Part shown: positions 23,604-36,027 of the stretch, piece after piece | Position numbering within the stretch: the stretch's first letter is position 1 | Layout of the letters: each line of letters begins with the position of its first letter | DNA from: Schistocephalus solidus | Lineage: Eukaryota > Platyhelminthes > Cestoda > Diphyllobothriidea > Diphyllobothriidae | NCBI GenBank assembly: GCA_017591395.1 | Contig: WEDG01000313.1 | Location: 62,001 to 126,000 of the forward strand | DNA length: 64,000 bases | Reading direction: 5' to 3' | Translations under genes and position numbers: made by a program | Notes under the pieces: model-generated | Seen by the model: only the letters and a program-made list of their open reading frames with translations | The model's database searches: none | What the model was told of the DNA's origin: nothing

Positions 23604-25675
23604 CGGTAAAGCACCGGGATCCGACGCAATCCCACCGGAGGTCTACAAGCACTTTGGACCCCGTCTGATAGCAGAACTCACAACACTCTTCCAGGAGATG
23701 TGGCGCAAATGACAAGTTCCTCAGGATTTCAAAGACGCAACCATCGTCCATCTCTACAAACGGAAGGGGAACCGGCAACTCTGTGATAATCACAGAGTCA
23801 TCTCGTTGCTCAAAATTGCCGGGAAGATCTTGGCCCGTATACTTCTCAATCGTCTGAACGGTCACCTAGGGCTCCCGGAAAAGCCAATGTGGCTTCCACC
23901 GACACCGCGGAACAACCGATATTATCTTTGCCGCCCGCCAGCTACAAGAGAAGTGCCCGGAGATTCGAACTCACCTATACACTACCTTTGTGGATCTAAC
24001 GAAAACCTTTGACACGGTGAATCGCGACGGACTGTGGAAAGTCATGAAGAAATTCGGCTGTCCTGAGCGGTTCACGCACATGTTACGTCAGCTTCATGAC
24101 GTGGTGACGGTGCGCGTCACCGACAACGGGACGGTATCCGAAGTATTTGGAGTGACCAACGAAGTGAAGCAGGGCTGCGTACTGGCCTCCACCCTCTTTA
24201 GTCTCATGTTCTCGGCTATGCTGATGGACGCCTACCGTGATGAACAGCCTGGAATCTGCATCACCTGCAGAACTGACGGGCACCTTCTCAACAATTGGCG
24301 TATGCAGGCTCCAACGACTACAGTCCATGACTTGCTCTTCGCGGACGACAGCGCCCTTAACACCGTGACGGAGGAGGACATGCAAAGGAACATGGACCTC
24401 TTCGCCGCAGGCTGCGCCGATTTTGGATCAACAATCAGTACAGCCAAAACGGCTGTCATGATCCAGCCGCCACCCAGCGCGGAATATAATGCTCCCCGAA
24501 TCAATGTCAACGGTACTCAACTCAAAAACGTGGAAACCTTCGCTTATCTAGGAAGCACGATTTCGCGCAACACGAGAATCGATGACGAGGTTGCCCAACG
24601 GATCTCCAAAGCTAGTCAGGCCTTTGGCCCGCTGCAGGCCTCTGTGAGGAATCGCCACGGTATTCACCTGAACACCAAACTAAAGATGTACAAGTCCGTC
24701 GTCTTGACGACACTCCTTTACGGAGCGGAAACCTGGACCGTCTTCTCGAACCAAGCCAGGAAGCTGAATCACTTTCATCTCAGCTGCCTCCGCAGAATAC
24801 TGACGCTGAGATGGCAAGACAGGATCCCGGACACGGAAGTCATGGAACGGATTGGAATCCTCAGCATTCACGCCATGCTGAGGCAAGTGCAACTGCGATG
24901 GAGCGGACAGCTGGTAAGAATGGACGACGAGCGACTACCCAAACGACTTTTCGACGGAGATGTCGCTACGGGTTCTCGCCGGCAGGGGGCTCAAAAACGA
25001 CGCTACAAGGACACTTTGAAGAAATCGCTGAAGCAACTGCGAATCAACCCAGCGACCAGGGAGGACCTCACCCAGGATAGACCGGCATGGAGAAGATCCA
25101 TGAAGACTGGTTCAGCTATCTATGAGGCCAACCTGATCGACATCACCAAGGCCAAAAAAGCGGAACGAAAGTCACCAGCGCCCCGGACCAACCTCATTAA
25201 TGCCCAGGCCCTGCCAACATGCCCGCGCTGTCAACGCATCTTCCGCGTGAGAATCGGCCTGGTTGGACATCTTCGGACGCAATGCACCAACAATCCGATA
25301 ATTCCTACTTCTACGTCAAATTCTGCCAAAATTTCTTCTGACTCCCCAACCCTCACTCCTGGCATCAATTCAATTACTCCCACCATCATAGAGACCATAT
25401 CCCTCTACTCATCGCCTGTTACCCCCACCACCGCAACCACCACTGCCTTCGCCTTCACTACCACCACCACCACCACCATCAGCGAGGGGGAATCTCTCCT
25501 AAGCTGTACTCAATGCGACCGCACATTCACCTCACGCATCGGCCTGGTCGGTCACTTGCGAATCCATCGTACAGAGACTGGTAAGCCAGTGCCCGGAGCA
25601 CCAACACACAGCAGAGATTGCCGCCTTCACTGCCCTCACTGTCCTCGAGCATTCACCCATAGCATGGGCTTATTC
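23604..25675 (+). pseudogene. LINE copy 1: RT plus zinc fingers, 5'-truncated
   Basis: Begins inside the RT at NGKAPGSDAIPPEVYKH, with a stop at about 23710 and a frame change before 23990. From 23990 one open frame of 611 codons carries motif A ([15 protein letters not shown]), [15 protein letters not shown], catalytic [28 protein letters not shown] and [16 protein letters not shown], then zinc fingers CPRCQRIF (Cys2-His-Cys type), CTQCDRTF and CPHCPRAF. The last finger is cut after MGLF, where the 3' repeat begins. EN domain absent. Confidence 0.9.
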
Positions 25676-26215
25676 GGCTCGGACAGTGGTCTGATGGTGG
25701 GGGTGGGGGAGAGAGTGAGGTCGACAGCTCAGGGCATTTTCCTCACTATAAACAATCTGACGCGCTTGAAACTATCACGGTGCGCTAAAAGCTATGGCTT
25801 GGAAGGTTGCCAACTGACGGGATAACTCGGACCGCCTGGTCAGCCCAATCGTGTGTTTTGAGTGTAAAGGCTGACTGATGGACTGATAGGCAGGCTGCAA
25901 TGGCTCCTTCTTAATGTGGCCTTTATGGCACTCCCACTCTGTGGGATCCGAGCCAGGTATGGTGGTATGCCGAGGGGCGGCTGCGGCCGCGCCAGCCACC
26001 TGCATCCTCTCCCGCCTCCGGTCTTCTTGACTCTGTCTTGACACAGGGCTCAGGTGGGGATGGAGGAGAGAGTGCGGTAGCTGCAGCGCATGGCTACTAT
26101 CACTTAAAACTAATTCGCGCGCAAGTCACCGTTCCTGCACCACCTGGTGTGGAGCATACGGTGGACCTCGTCGAAATCGACGGTCGAACTGGCACATCGA
26201 GCAAACACACATTGC
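25676..26215 (+). repeat. LINE 3'-repeat unit (joined to LINE copy 1)
   Basis: Starts GGACAGTGGTCTGATGG, then a GGGGGTGGGGGAGAGAG stretch, CTATCACGGTGCGCTAAAAG, GGCTTGGAAGGTTGCC, GTGGGATCCGAGCCAGG and GAAATCGACGGTCGAACTG. The same block follows the other LINE copies. Confidence 0.8.
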
Positions 26216-26239
26216 TCTGACGAAGAATGCTATCGAGCC

Positions 26240-27000
26240 GAACTCAATTACTTTTTTGATTTAGTTTCTCAAAATGCCTACCCCAAGGATTTTGTACGTC
26301 GATGCATGAAACAACAAGTGCCCAAAGAAAACGAACTAGATATTTCCAATCAGGCGCCCAAAAAATACATGGCGTATCTTTCCTTATATTAGGAATGTGT
26401 CTGAAAAAGTTGAAAGGCACTTACGGAAAAACCCAAATAAAAGTGGCGCACAAACCGATGACTACATTACGCACTCAGCTTGTAAACCCTTAGGATAGGG
26501 TTGGCTACCTTGATAAAAAAAGGTCATCTATAAGATCCCGTGCAAATCATATGATACCGTATATTGTGGCCAAACGGGCAAAGCCACCTCCACACGCATC
26601 CACGAACATCAACTGGCGGTGAAGAGGGACAGCTATTTGTCCTAAGTGGCCATGCACAGCCTTGATACAGGACACAACTTCGCCTGGGAGAAAACACGCA
26701 TCCTTGGTGTCTGCCCCTCCAAAAAGGCCGAGAGTTTCCTGAGGCCATGCACACCGATGAGTCATGCTTCAATCGGCACATTGAGATAGATGCCGTGTAC
26801 AAAAACCTCAGGGAAAAGTGGAATGGACGGGAACCAATCAAAATAGACTGCTGAACACGGTAGCCGCTTATGGGCGCATTCAAAAAACGACGATTGATTT
26901 TTTTACCCACTTTTGCAATGTTTAACTGTTTTTGATGACCTGGGGAATCAGCGTCGAAAATTTACCAATAGAGTTTACTATTTTCCCAAAAACACTTATC
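26240..27000 (+). pseudogene. Penelope-like element, C-terminal GIY-YIG fragment
   Basis: Frames read YIRNVSEKVERHLRKTQIKV, HKPMTTLRTQLVNP, then IPCKSYDTVYCGQTGKATST, RIHEHQLAVKR and further on ESCFNRHIEIDAVYK. This is the linker and GIY-YIG endonuclease of Penelope elements; several stops and frame changes make it dead. The 3' stretch GGAATCAGCGTCGAAAATTT recurs at 52850 and, inverted, at 51730. Confidence 0.8.
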
Positions 27001-28110
27001 TACTTTATAATATATTTTACCTTGTATTCCGGCGGTTTTCTTTGGTAATAGCCATCCTCGACCAAGTTTGCACGACGCGGGTTTTTGTCTAGGAGAAGCG
27101 GGCAATCTAAACTCGACCGTTTTATCCAACGACACTTACTGCATTTGAATATTGATTATTTTCTCCACCTAATCCAGATGAAGTAAGATGCGAAAAATCA
27201 GGGTATTTTTAAAAATCCAGAAGTTTTATCGATTTTAAAGATTCAGACTTAAAAATCTGTATGCTGTGATGCACTAAAATGCATTAATAACCTTTGCCGA
27301 CAATACTTTGTTTAAACTTCCCGACATTTATTCACGTGACTTACCTATCGCCGAAATCAAGCGAAAACCGGTTTGCGTTCGTCAACCACATCTTACACAA
27401 TTTAAAAACGGAAAAATAAACCTATTCTGGTGAAACAGTGTTGAAATCTGTAGGCCAACCTTGGCTGTTTGTCAGAGGCCATATTTATCGAATCACTTAT
27501 ACGTAAAGGAAATTTAGGTGAACTCCCCGAAGAACTATTTTAAAACGTTACTCTTGTTGCGCTGATTTATTTACTCGGACAGGCTTTCTGAATATTTAAA
27601 ATTCAGCTTTATTCAGTCGCAGCGATTTTTGACGTTTTTCAGAAGTTTCCGGTTTTCTAAAAATCTTGGTATTCCTGAACAAGATTACATTTAATTTAGT
27701 ACCTCTTTCATGGTTGCAATTCACTTAAATTCGTTAATCATTATTTTAAAGCTTCGGTCAGTTTGCGAGTTCTGTCGTAAATTTGGGCTTGTACAGTAGG
27801 CATTGACATCCCGCGACCTGATTCTTGTTTGAGCTTTCGAAACTTTGGTTGCTGAAAAGTGAACGGCACAGCAATGCCCGGAAAGTAATTAGTTTTATTT
27901 TTGAACGCCAAAAATCATTAAATGTTTAAACAGTAAAGCAACTTATGAGTAAGGTGACGGATGAAACTCGCAAAAGCAAGCTGGCATTAAGTTTTCCTAC
28001 ACGCACGCGAGATCAAAAACCCGAGACAGGTTGTCCTATTGCACACAGCACAACGCTCGAACAAACGTTGGTTTTCAATGAGTAATACTAAGTAAGTGCA
28101 TCGCTTTATC
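27001..28110. other. AT-rich, no recognised feature
   Basis: Possibly degraded Penelope 3' UTR near its start. No open frames of note. Confidence 0.35.
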
Positions 28111-28261
28111 CAACTTGAGAAGTGAGGACCACTATACACGCTTTCCAGCGAACGTAAAGCCAGGGATCTGTTCGGCCAAAAATACAGCCAGGAGGCCTCT
28201 CACTACACTACTGCGAGGAAGCTCGTTACATGCAGGAAAGTTTTTATTCAAAATGCTACAT

Positions 28262-28470
28262 GCTGATAAAGACAAGCGAGACTGGAATGGCCATTTTTGG
28301 CTCATTAGCCGTCAGCAGCCAGTCATACGCAACTCCAAGTAGTGCCCCACCCGAAGGTCGAACCCGCGACCCGTTGATTAGAATTCCAATGCTCTAAACT
28401 ACGGAGTGAGTGATTGGGACGAGTGAGTTTTGTTAACGATCGGTGAGCATTCATCAACGAGGGTTTTATT
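28262..28470 (-). repeat. SINE copy with stem I intact
   Basis: Minus strand GACTGG and CCAGTC arms are perfect, but the core reads CTGCTGA and AAAA instead of GAAA. tRNA-like boxes run to 28407, then a plus-strand tail fragment (GGGACGAGTGAG, GATCGGTGAGC). Confidence 0.65.
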
Positions 28471-29168
28471 CGTCAAGTAAACGCCATCTCCGCAGGTCCG
28501 AAATGTAGGAAACGCAGCTCAGAAAGCAAAATACAGCTTAAAAACAAAAACCGAGAGCCCTTATCAATCTTTGACAAACTTTCGAGCTAATCAGACACAA
28601 AGGCACAAGGTAGTCTAAAAGACCAGCTTGCCTAACCAAGGAAGATAAAATCGTATATAAAATTTATGGAGCTCTACAAGGGGGAAAAGTAGGGTGCATG
28701 CGCGCGGATAGTAAATGAGTTCGCAGAAAAGACAAAGGAAAAAGTCTGTAAACAGATGATAAGGTTCTAAATGAATGCCTGGCTGTGTCTTCAAAGCAAG
28801 CAAAGCCTTACATTTGAGCGCATATGGCCCTGGTGCGTAAGATGGTACTGCCAAAAGGAACACCAGAACTTAATATGCTGTACAAAAAATACCTGCGGCG
28901 CAGAGCTCCTCAAAAAAAGGGTTGGAGAGGATGAAATATGTGAGTCGCTAAAAAGTGCGCCCAAAACCATGAAAGAAGCGGGGCATGAAAATCACAAGCA
29001 TGCTCAACGGTGGTTGAGATATGTCTCGAAAAACGTCCGATGGGCAGAGAGAGAGAGAGAGGTCACGCTTTGCTCTTATTCCTTCTTGAGAGGGAGAGGG
29101 TTATGGGACGGCTGAAGATGGCAAGTCCTGAGAAATTGTAAGAGTCGCACAAGGGGGTGGAGGAGGGA
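28471..29168. other. Caspase 3' flank, no recognised feature
   Basis: Plus-strand frame 28771-29115 is open but unrecognised and lies opposite the likely caspase 3' UTR. No clear AATAAA on the minus strand. Confidence 0.35.
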
Positions 29169-29419
29169 TCACGGCCGTGCGGGGTTTTTCTTCGGCGGAA
29201 AGAAAACATCCTTGGTGAGGGTGCTAACAATGGAGGACACCTGCTTCTTGCCGGAGTACTCTGGATTGGAAGCCATCGACTCAAATTCGTAGGCGACTTC
29301 GTGGTTAACTCGAGTGAGGATGCTCATAAGGTCGAGGCTACGGCCATAGCGCTGGAGGCAGTTGGTCAGAGCTTGAATGAACCAGGAGCCGTAGAGCGAA
29401 TTTCTGAAGGCGAAGTAAC
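29169..29419 (-). CDS. Caspase small-subunit (p10) terminal exon
   Basis: Minus-strand exon starting in phase 1 after an acceptor AAG at 29422-29420 and ending at TGA 29171-29169. It encodes 82 residues: GYFAFRNSLYGSWFIQAL (Gly from the split codon), LDLMSILTRVNHEVAYEFES, KKQVSSIVSTLTKDVFF and a short lysine/proline tail. YFAFRNS..GSWFIQ and the I.SILTRVN..VA...ES pattern are the p10 substrate-binding subunit of executioner-type caspases (caspase-3/7-like cysteine-aspartate proteases). It joins in phase to the ACRG exon at 44952-45093, ending AVQP plus G. No stop or frameshift is seen. Confidence 0.88.
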
Positions 29420-30044
29420 CTTGCGGGGAAAAAAGGGGAAGTAAAAATTTACCATGGTGAAAACGGGGGAAGGCAGATCACTGTTGACTGGGAGCAGTAA
29501 AAAATAGCTTCGGATGATGAGTCTTCCAAGCGAACTAGTAAGAGGAGGTTTAAAGACAGGGATCAGGAAAGCTTTCCCCGCGGCGAACTTACGTGTGGTA
29601 TTCAGAAACTCCCCCTTCCTGTGCTTGGGAGGTCAAGACTGGCTGTGGTTATAGGCCTGTGCAGGGGGATACATCGGTCGTAAAACGAGACGTCCGGAAG
29701 AGAGGGTGTGCGTAAACACATACCTGCCTGGGTAGGTTTACCGTAAGGCGTATGATAGCATAGCAAAATGGGTGTAGTACAGGAAAGACTTTAAAAAATT
29801 CGCTAGTTTAAGAGTTAGGTTTACTCGCGCCAGAGGTACATTCAGAAGAAAATACGTCGGTTTGGAGGACGGAAATAAAGCACCACTGGAAGCTTCAGTG
29901 AGTGAGGCTCTTTGTCCTCTAAACGGGCCACGTGCTAGATGGACTGGACCAACAGGGTCAGGAGGGAAGGCTAAAGCAGAATACGACAGATATTGTTGGG
30001 GATGTGCACCTATACCAAATACCGCACATGACAGGTTTGATGAC

Positions 30045-30462
30045 ACACCTAGGTGCGGATTCCCACCGCGCCAGCCACCTACACCATTTCTTGACTCGGT
30101 CATAACACCGGGTCCAGCAGGGATAGGGAGAGAGAGAAAGAGCGGTAGATGCTGCAAAAGCCTACTATTACTATTACTACTATTACTATAAACTAAATCA
30201 CGCGCATGTTACTGTCCCTGCGTCCACATTGCTGAGGAGCACACAGTGGATAGCGTCGGAACCGACGGTCGAACTGTAGATCGGCGTTCCGAAAGATTGA
30301 TGCTTTACCTACGTTACAACAGATAGAAGGGGCATGAAAATGCAATGTAAAGTCTACTACTTTAGCTGCTGTTGGACTATTAGCATTGCTATGACTGTCT
30401 GTACAACATTGCTCGAAAAGTAAAAATGCACAGTGATAGGGCTTCCTCGAGGACGACCGCAT
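30045..30462 (+). repeat. Long variant of LINE-3'-type repeat (left copy in caspase intron)
   Basis: Shares CACACCTAGGTGCG, CGCGCCAGCCACCTAC, GAGCGGTAGATGCTGC, GATCGGCGTTCCGAA and TTGGACTATTA with 44165-44575 in the same order. Contains a CTATTA microsatellite at about 30160-30190. Confidence 0.75.
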
Positions 30463-32950
30463 TTAATTCTTGTCGCTAAAGCACGGTTGGTGAAATGAAA
30501 TACTGCAAAAGGACAAACATATGATTTCCTCTAGAAATGATAATAGAAGTGAGGCCACAGTGGTGGCTAAGATAAAAAAACTTAATACAGGAGTATTTAA
30601 CACATGCCAGAAATGAGCAACCGCAAAAAGGCAACTAAACTCATGACTAATTAAGTTTAGTAGTTGGGGTTTTCTCTTGATTTTCAATGGCTATTGAAAT
30701 TTCATCAGATTGTGCACAAAGCATACACACATATCATTTTACATGCTCTTTTTATAAGAAATGATGTCCACGTTCAATTCTGTATTCAAGAGAAACAGTG
30801 TCTTTTGGGATTTCGGTTTTAAAAAGACCGACCTGTAGCTTCATTTGAGAGCCCAGGATCTCCAAATCATATGCTGTATAATTTTAGAAGAAGCCATGCC
30901 ATGTCAGATCATTAAGAAGATATTGCACAAAGTAAGCGACTCCCGTGCTAATTCATTACATGCAAAAGAAAAGATGGAAGCGAAATGTTTCCATTTTTGA
31001 GCATCATCTACAACTTCCACAAACTCAGTGATGGCTTTGAGAATGTACAGCGGGTAAAAAGGATGTCCGAGCTCACATTCGAAGCAATTTGTTTAGCAGT
31101 GGCATCATGGGGGTCGAAAAGTCATAGCTTCTCCTCACAACCATCAGGTAAATAAAGCATCTGGCTTCTCAATTTCTACTCGAATCCTACTTGGGTAATG
31201 GTAGTAGTCTTATAGGGATGGCTGGATCGACCAACTTCTATCAACGATACAGAGTTCCGTGAACAACATCAACGCATATGCATATAAATTCAGAGATCAT
31301 TCAGGTCGAACCACCACATGTACCTCCATAATGAGCGCCTGCCGTAATGGATGTCGCTATGGCGACCAATCCATGTCGTAAATTACCGCCAATACTCGCT
31401 AAACAGGATGTAGAATGAGATGTTTACTGATTTGTAACTTTCTCAGAAATTAATCGTTAACTTGGTGCAAATCAGCTTACTTGAAGCTTTATAGGCACAG
31501 ACTGAAAGTTGGAAACAAGTACCTCTACTGTGAATATGGTTCCACCTTTAACCCCTAATAAGAGGTTTCTTCAAGTTGGCAAGTTGATTATCCAAAAAAG
31601 GTTTCCCACAGGAACCCACTACTGAAGAAATTAAATGCACAGCTCGTGTCTCACTAAGACGGGATTGAGGACGATGTTTACGCATGATTCTGCCAGGGAT
31701 GAACTAAGCCCCGAGAAGCTCCCACCGTAGCTCTGCCTGCTTGAAGGCCACGGCTCCACTTACTGCGATTCGGAACAAAGCATCAGAAAAGTCACAGTAA
31801 GCCTACAGATCCTAACGGTGCGTGGGACCACGGACAGTCAAGAAAGCGGGAAAACCTACACAGAAGCACAACAGATGCTGACACAACCGAGAGAATCCAA
31901 GAGATCAGAACGTATGTAGGAAATCTGGGGATAGAAGGTATGGTCCCAGTCACTGGCACTGAGATTATCTCCGAATGGTTTGCGGTGGATTCGGAAAAGT
32001 GCGAGGGTGAGGAATCGGGCTCAAGAGATGAACAGGCGATCCCCAACTTGCTGTGATGAGATGTCCCTCTTCATGGCTTTGGTTGCTTCGGTTGCATTAA
32101 AATGCAATACGCGAAAAAGGCAGGACTGCAATTGAGAGGTAGAAGCACCTGCTTATGGATATCCCTCATCTCAGTCTGCAGGTGACTCCACGAGGCGCCA
32201 GGTCGAAATTTCAGAAGAGACGGCTCGTCTGGTAGACAACCTACGATATTGCTGACCTGCTGACAGCGTCCACAGTGCCACCCGGCCAACGTCAATAAAA
32301 AGTCCTGTCGGTCGTTTATGGCTCTTCAAAGGACAAAGTATATCTAAAAACCCCTCTGTCAGTGTCGAGGTCTTTGGTCCGATTGGAAGAACAGGAATAA
32401 ATAACCCTCAAAAGCACATCACAGTATATAGCTGCGTTGTCTGAATTTGGGGTAAAGTTAATGGGTAGTCTGGGGCAAAAACTGCGAAATACTTCCCAAA
32501 CTTGTTCTCGCAGCTCGAAGGTTTCTTAAAGCTAGTATCTGCGGTGCGAAAAGCAAGTTGGCGGCAACGAAAGCCTCAGACAACCGTGGAACTTCACCGG
32601 TTGCAGGGACGGATGGATGCGTCCACACCTTCGACGAGGTACTGACAGGAAATCCTTCCCCATTTCAAGTCTCTCCCTCTACCCCACGCAACCGAGGCCT
32701 GGTGGACCCGACTCAATCGGTTCGTTGGCCGACCAGCGAACTACATCCCTGCGCAACCAGTTCAAATGTGCTTGCTGAGAAGTAGTTGAGCCGAGAAGAG
32801 AAATTATTGAAACTCAGGGACCGACAGGCGTCGTCTGATGTGAATAGTCGAAGTAAGCCGGGGGATTTAGCGCAAGATAGTGACCCAGGGAAAAAAGGTA
32901 CGTAGATAGGTAAAAAATCAGAATCAAGCGAAAATTCGAGTCCCAGGAAG
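30463..32950. other. No recognised feature
   Basis: Part of the caspase intron. Small frames at 31792-32046, 32071-32295 and 32558-32785 match no family I know. Confidence 0.35.
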
Positions 32951-32956
32951 TAGTTG

Positions 32957-33252
32957 ATAAGAAGTAGATGCGATCGCTGGGACAAGAGCTTAATTTGCCG
33001 GATATTTTGGATTCCAACTTGAACCCATCATCAGCGACAGTATCAGATACGGGTAATTCATACACAGGGAGTTGCAGTATTTATAGGATGCCGTCGGCGT
33101 GCAGTGGCATAGTGACGGTATCCTATAAATACTGCAACTCCCTGTGTACGAATTACCCGTATCTGATACTGTCTCTGATGATGAGTTCGAGTTGGAGTCC
33201 GAAACGTCAGGCGAACAAAGCTCTTGTCACAGCGATCGCATCTACTTCTTAT
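32957..33252. repeat. Large inverted repeat (hairpin), about 139-bp arms
   Basis: Left arm 32957-33095 and right arm 33114-33252 are reverse complements across an 18-nt loop. The inner ~55 bp (CAGTATCAGATACGGG to GTATTTATAGGAT) is nearly perfect; the outer parts diverge, with substitutions such as CAACTTGAAC against CAACTCGAAC. Confidence 0.9.
33163..33216 (+). ncRNA. Hammerhead-like motif in hairpin right arm
   Basis: CTGATGA at 33175-33181, GAAAC at 33201-33205 and GTC at 33206-33208. Between them GAGTTC (33183-33188) and GAGTCC (33195-33200) can form stem II with one mismatch and two wobbles. CTGTCT before and AGGCG after can form stem I. ACGT is the short stem III known from Penelope-type hammerheads. 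One extra U precedes stem II. Confidence 0.5.
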
Positions 33253-34409
33253 AGGTGAAAAAGGTTTAAAAACCAACTATCAAAAGTGTTTATCAAGACT
33301 TAACTCGCTGGCGTCGAGGGTCGACAGGGCGTCTGCAGCAGTGAGGCCTTAAATTCAGACACTCGACAGCTTGTAGTGGATCTTTCGCGCGTACCATTGG
33401 CAGTCTAGTTCTTGGCCAAGCACAGCCATCGAAACCGACCAACCGACTTCAAGGCCAACTCAGAAAGGCCCTGGCTCCAGGCGCTTTGACGACTGCCTCG
33501 GTCCCCTTCGAAACGCCTACTCTCATCTTCTCCCATCCTGTTGCTAACTTTATCAACCTGTTAGCCAAGCATTCTGCACAGAATGCAATGCTCTATCTAC
33601 TGGTGTGCAAGTTCAACTCTTTCTCTTTGGGAGCAGGCCTGAAGGTCGCATTTGCAAGGGTCCGGCTACGGCTGTAGCTTACAAGGAAGCCTAATATAAG
33701 TATAAAAAACCAAGCCCTTTAGTCTGATTCTGCTCTCTAAAAGACACGGATTCTCAACATCTGCACATTTTCAAAATTCATAACATCTTTATAAATATTT
33801 CCACCAATTAAATTTCTGTTTCTGATTCCATTGAGAAAATCATCGTCTGCTGCGAACCTCTTTATTTTGATAGGACGTGCTCGGCACTAAAATTATTACC
33901 ACAGTTACCAATGAATGAGTCCTGAGATCGTGACTGCTCCGCGATGCAGGTAAACCCACGAAAGGGATTGATTTAAGCAAGTTGTTTTTAACTTATATAA
34001 ACCCGCGTACAGCCGTAGAAAACAGGAATCAGTCTAATTTTACCCACGCCCAATGACACGACCAATCAGCTTCAAGCACAACAAAAAATCCTAAGAGCAG
34101 ATAGAGACGACCAACTTGCGCGCAAAACTGGTTTGCATTACTGTCGAGGGTACTTTGGAAAGACATAAAGTGGAAAATATGAAACGAAAATTGATAACCA
34201 ATCGCGTCAGTGTGCTAACACGTGCCTTCAGAACACGGAGACACGATCGCAGAAACGGGGATTCTGTCCGACTGATTATTCGAGTCAAAGGCATCACCGA
34301 AGATGGCAACAGCCCACACTTGAAAATTCTGGTGCGGACGACCAAACAATAATCTCACCAAGCATGAAACAAAATTTTGATGAGCATGGGAACGGGTAAT
34401 AAAGATAGC
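33253..34409. other. No recognised feature
   Basis: Plus frames at 33486-33677 and 34116-34352 are short and unrecognised. Confidence 0.35.
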
Positions 34410-34830
34410 TATGATACTAGTCTCTGTGCAGCTGCCGGCAAGGCTAAAGAGAGCTCAAAGGCAGAATAGGACGAGTGAGTTCCGATAGCGATCGGTGACC
34501 GTCCCCAAAGAATGTCTACATTCCCAATCTAAAGCGAGAGGACCACCAGCCCGTGGCTCAATGTTTAGATCGTCGAACTTCTGATCAATAGGTCACGGGT
34601 TCGAACCCGGGGGTGGAACACCAACTGAGATTGGGTATGACTAGCTGATGACGATTAATGAACCAGAAAAGGTCATTGCAGTCTACCTTGCCTTTGCCGG
34701 CAATGTTCATCTGTCTATGATACTAGCAGCTATGCGGCTGCTGACGGGGCTCAAGAATGAGCCCCAAGGCAGAACGGGACGAGTAAGTCCTGTAACCGAT
34801 CGGTGAGCGCTAATCAACCAATGAAAGATA
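34410..34830 (+). repeat. Tandem SINE: tail, full unit, tail
   Basis: Tail block at about 34425-34500, then box A (GTGGCTCAATG), box B (GGGTTCGAACC at about 34598), decayed hammerhead 34639-34683 (CTGATGA kept; stem I and stem II weakened), and a second tail 34735-34805. Tail-to-tail spacing is about 300 bp. Confidence 0.8.
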
Positions 34831-35700
34831 GTTATGTGGTCTCCAGGCAATTTCGGTCCCTAAGTACCGCATCCTTATTGTGTTCGCCATCCTGATCTGT
34901 CTCTGAGTCTGGGTTCAAGCGCAAAGCTGAAGTGCTGGGTAGATACAGTTCTTATTCCAGCGATCCGGTCTCTTAATTCTTCCACAAGCTCTCACCGGAA
35001 TTCGCTTTCCGATTAAAGCGTTTAATACTGAAGTATCTTTCCTGTTTATTGAAACGCGATATACACTTTTCTTGTGGAGAAGACGGCAAGACAATGCGTG
35101 CAGGCTAAGTAAAAGACTAGGTCATCTACGTACCTTAAAGTACTTGTGAGGGAAAAACTACATTGGGAGGTCAATCTCATAAAATGTCAAAGGACATAAT
35201 GTAATGTGTTTTCAATTCGAAAAGAGTATATAAATGGGGCTGTAATATTCATAATTGTGGAGTACAATGCGTCAGGACGCCGGTTTTTTTTAATGAAGGT
35301 CTTTTCGGTCGCCTGAAAATTCGGCACCCAGTAAAAAGTGAGGACCTATGTAGAAGGCATTTTCGCTCTTAACTTGCGATGCTCTTACGAATGCAAATAT
35401 ATTCTTTAGAAATCATAGGCGGAAAAATACACCTTTTTGCACCCGTTTATTGGCCGAGCAGGTTTTTCTCAATATTTTCCGTGAAAAGAGACATATTTCG
35501 GTTATAAAAAGGTTTCTAATAATGAGATTTTTAAGACCGATAAATTTACATTAAAATTGTATCGGATCTGTTCGTTTAATACCGACCCTCATTACGTATA
35601 CTACATAGGTCACATCCGTTGCTCAAAATTATTCGGGAATTATAAAAGCGTTTTTAAAAACTTAAAATACCATTCGCTGGAACGTTAAATTAAGAGATGG
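34831..35700. other. AT-rich; one dispersed-repeat fragment
   Basis: 35600-35690 contains GCTCAAAATTATTCGGGAATT-like sequence shared with 3930-4590. Otherwise nothing seen. Confidence 0.4.
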
Positions 35701-36027
35701 GATTTAGTGCCAAGTGACAGCAAAATCGACGGCAATAAATCGATAGAAGAAAAGCAAATTACGTAAGCAGTCATTTTTATGGAGGTTTCGCAAGAGGCCG
35801 AAAAGAAGTGCATTTACGAACCGGCATCTTGCCACATCTGCAATATCTTCATGTAATGCTTCAAGAGAGCAAATATTGAACACCTAATTACTAATCTAAA
35901 ACGTGGTGCAGAGTTTTGGTGACCCTCCAATGAGCTGCGTCACTGACTGTCCTCTCACATTTACTGAAGTTATTCCTTGCACATCATTGCTTAAGGAGTT
36001 ATTTACACCTACTCAGCCAATAGAAAG

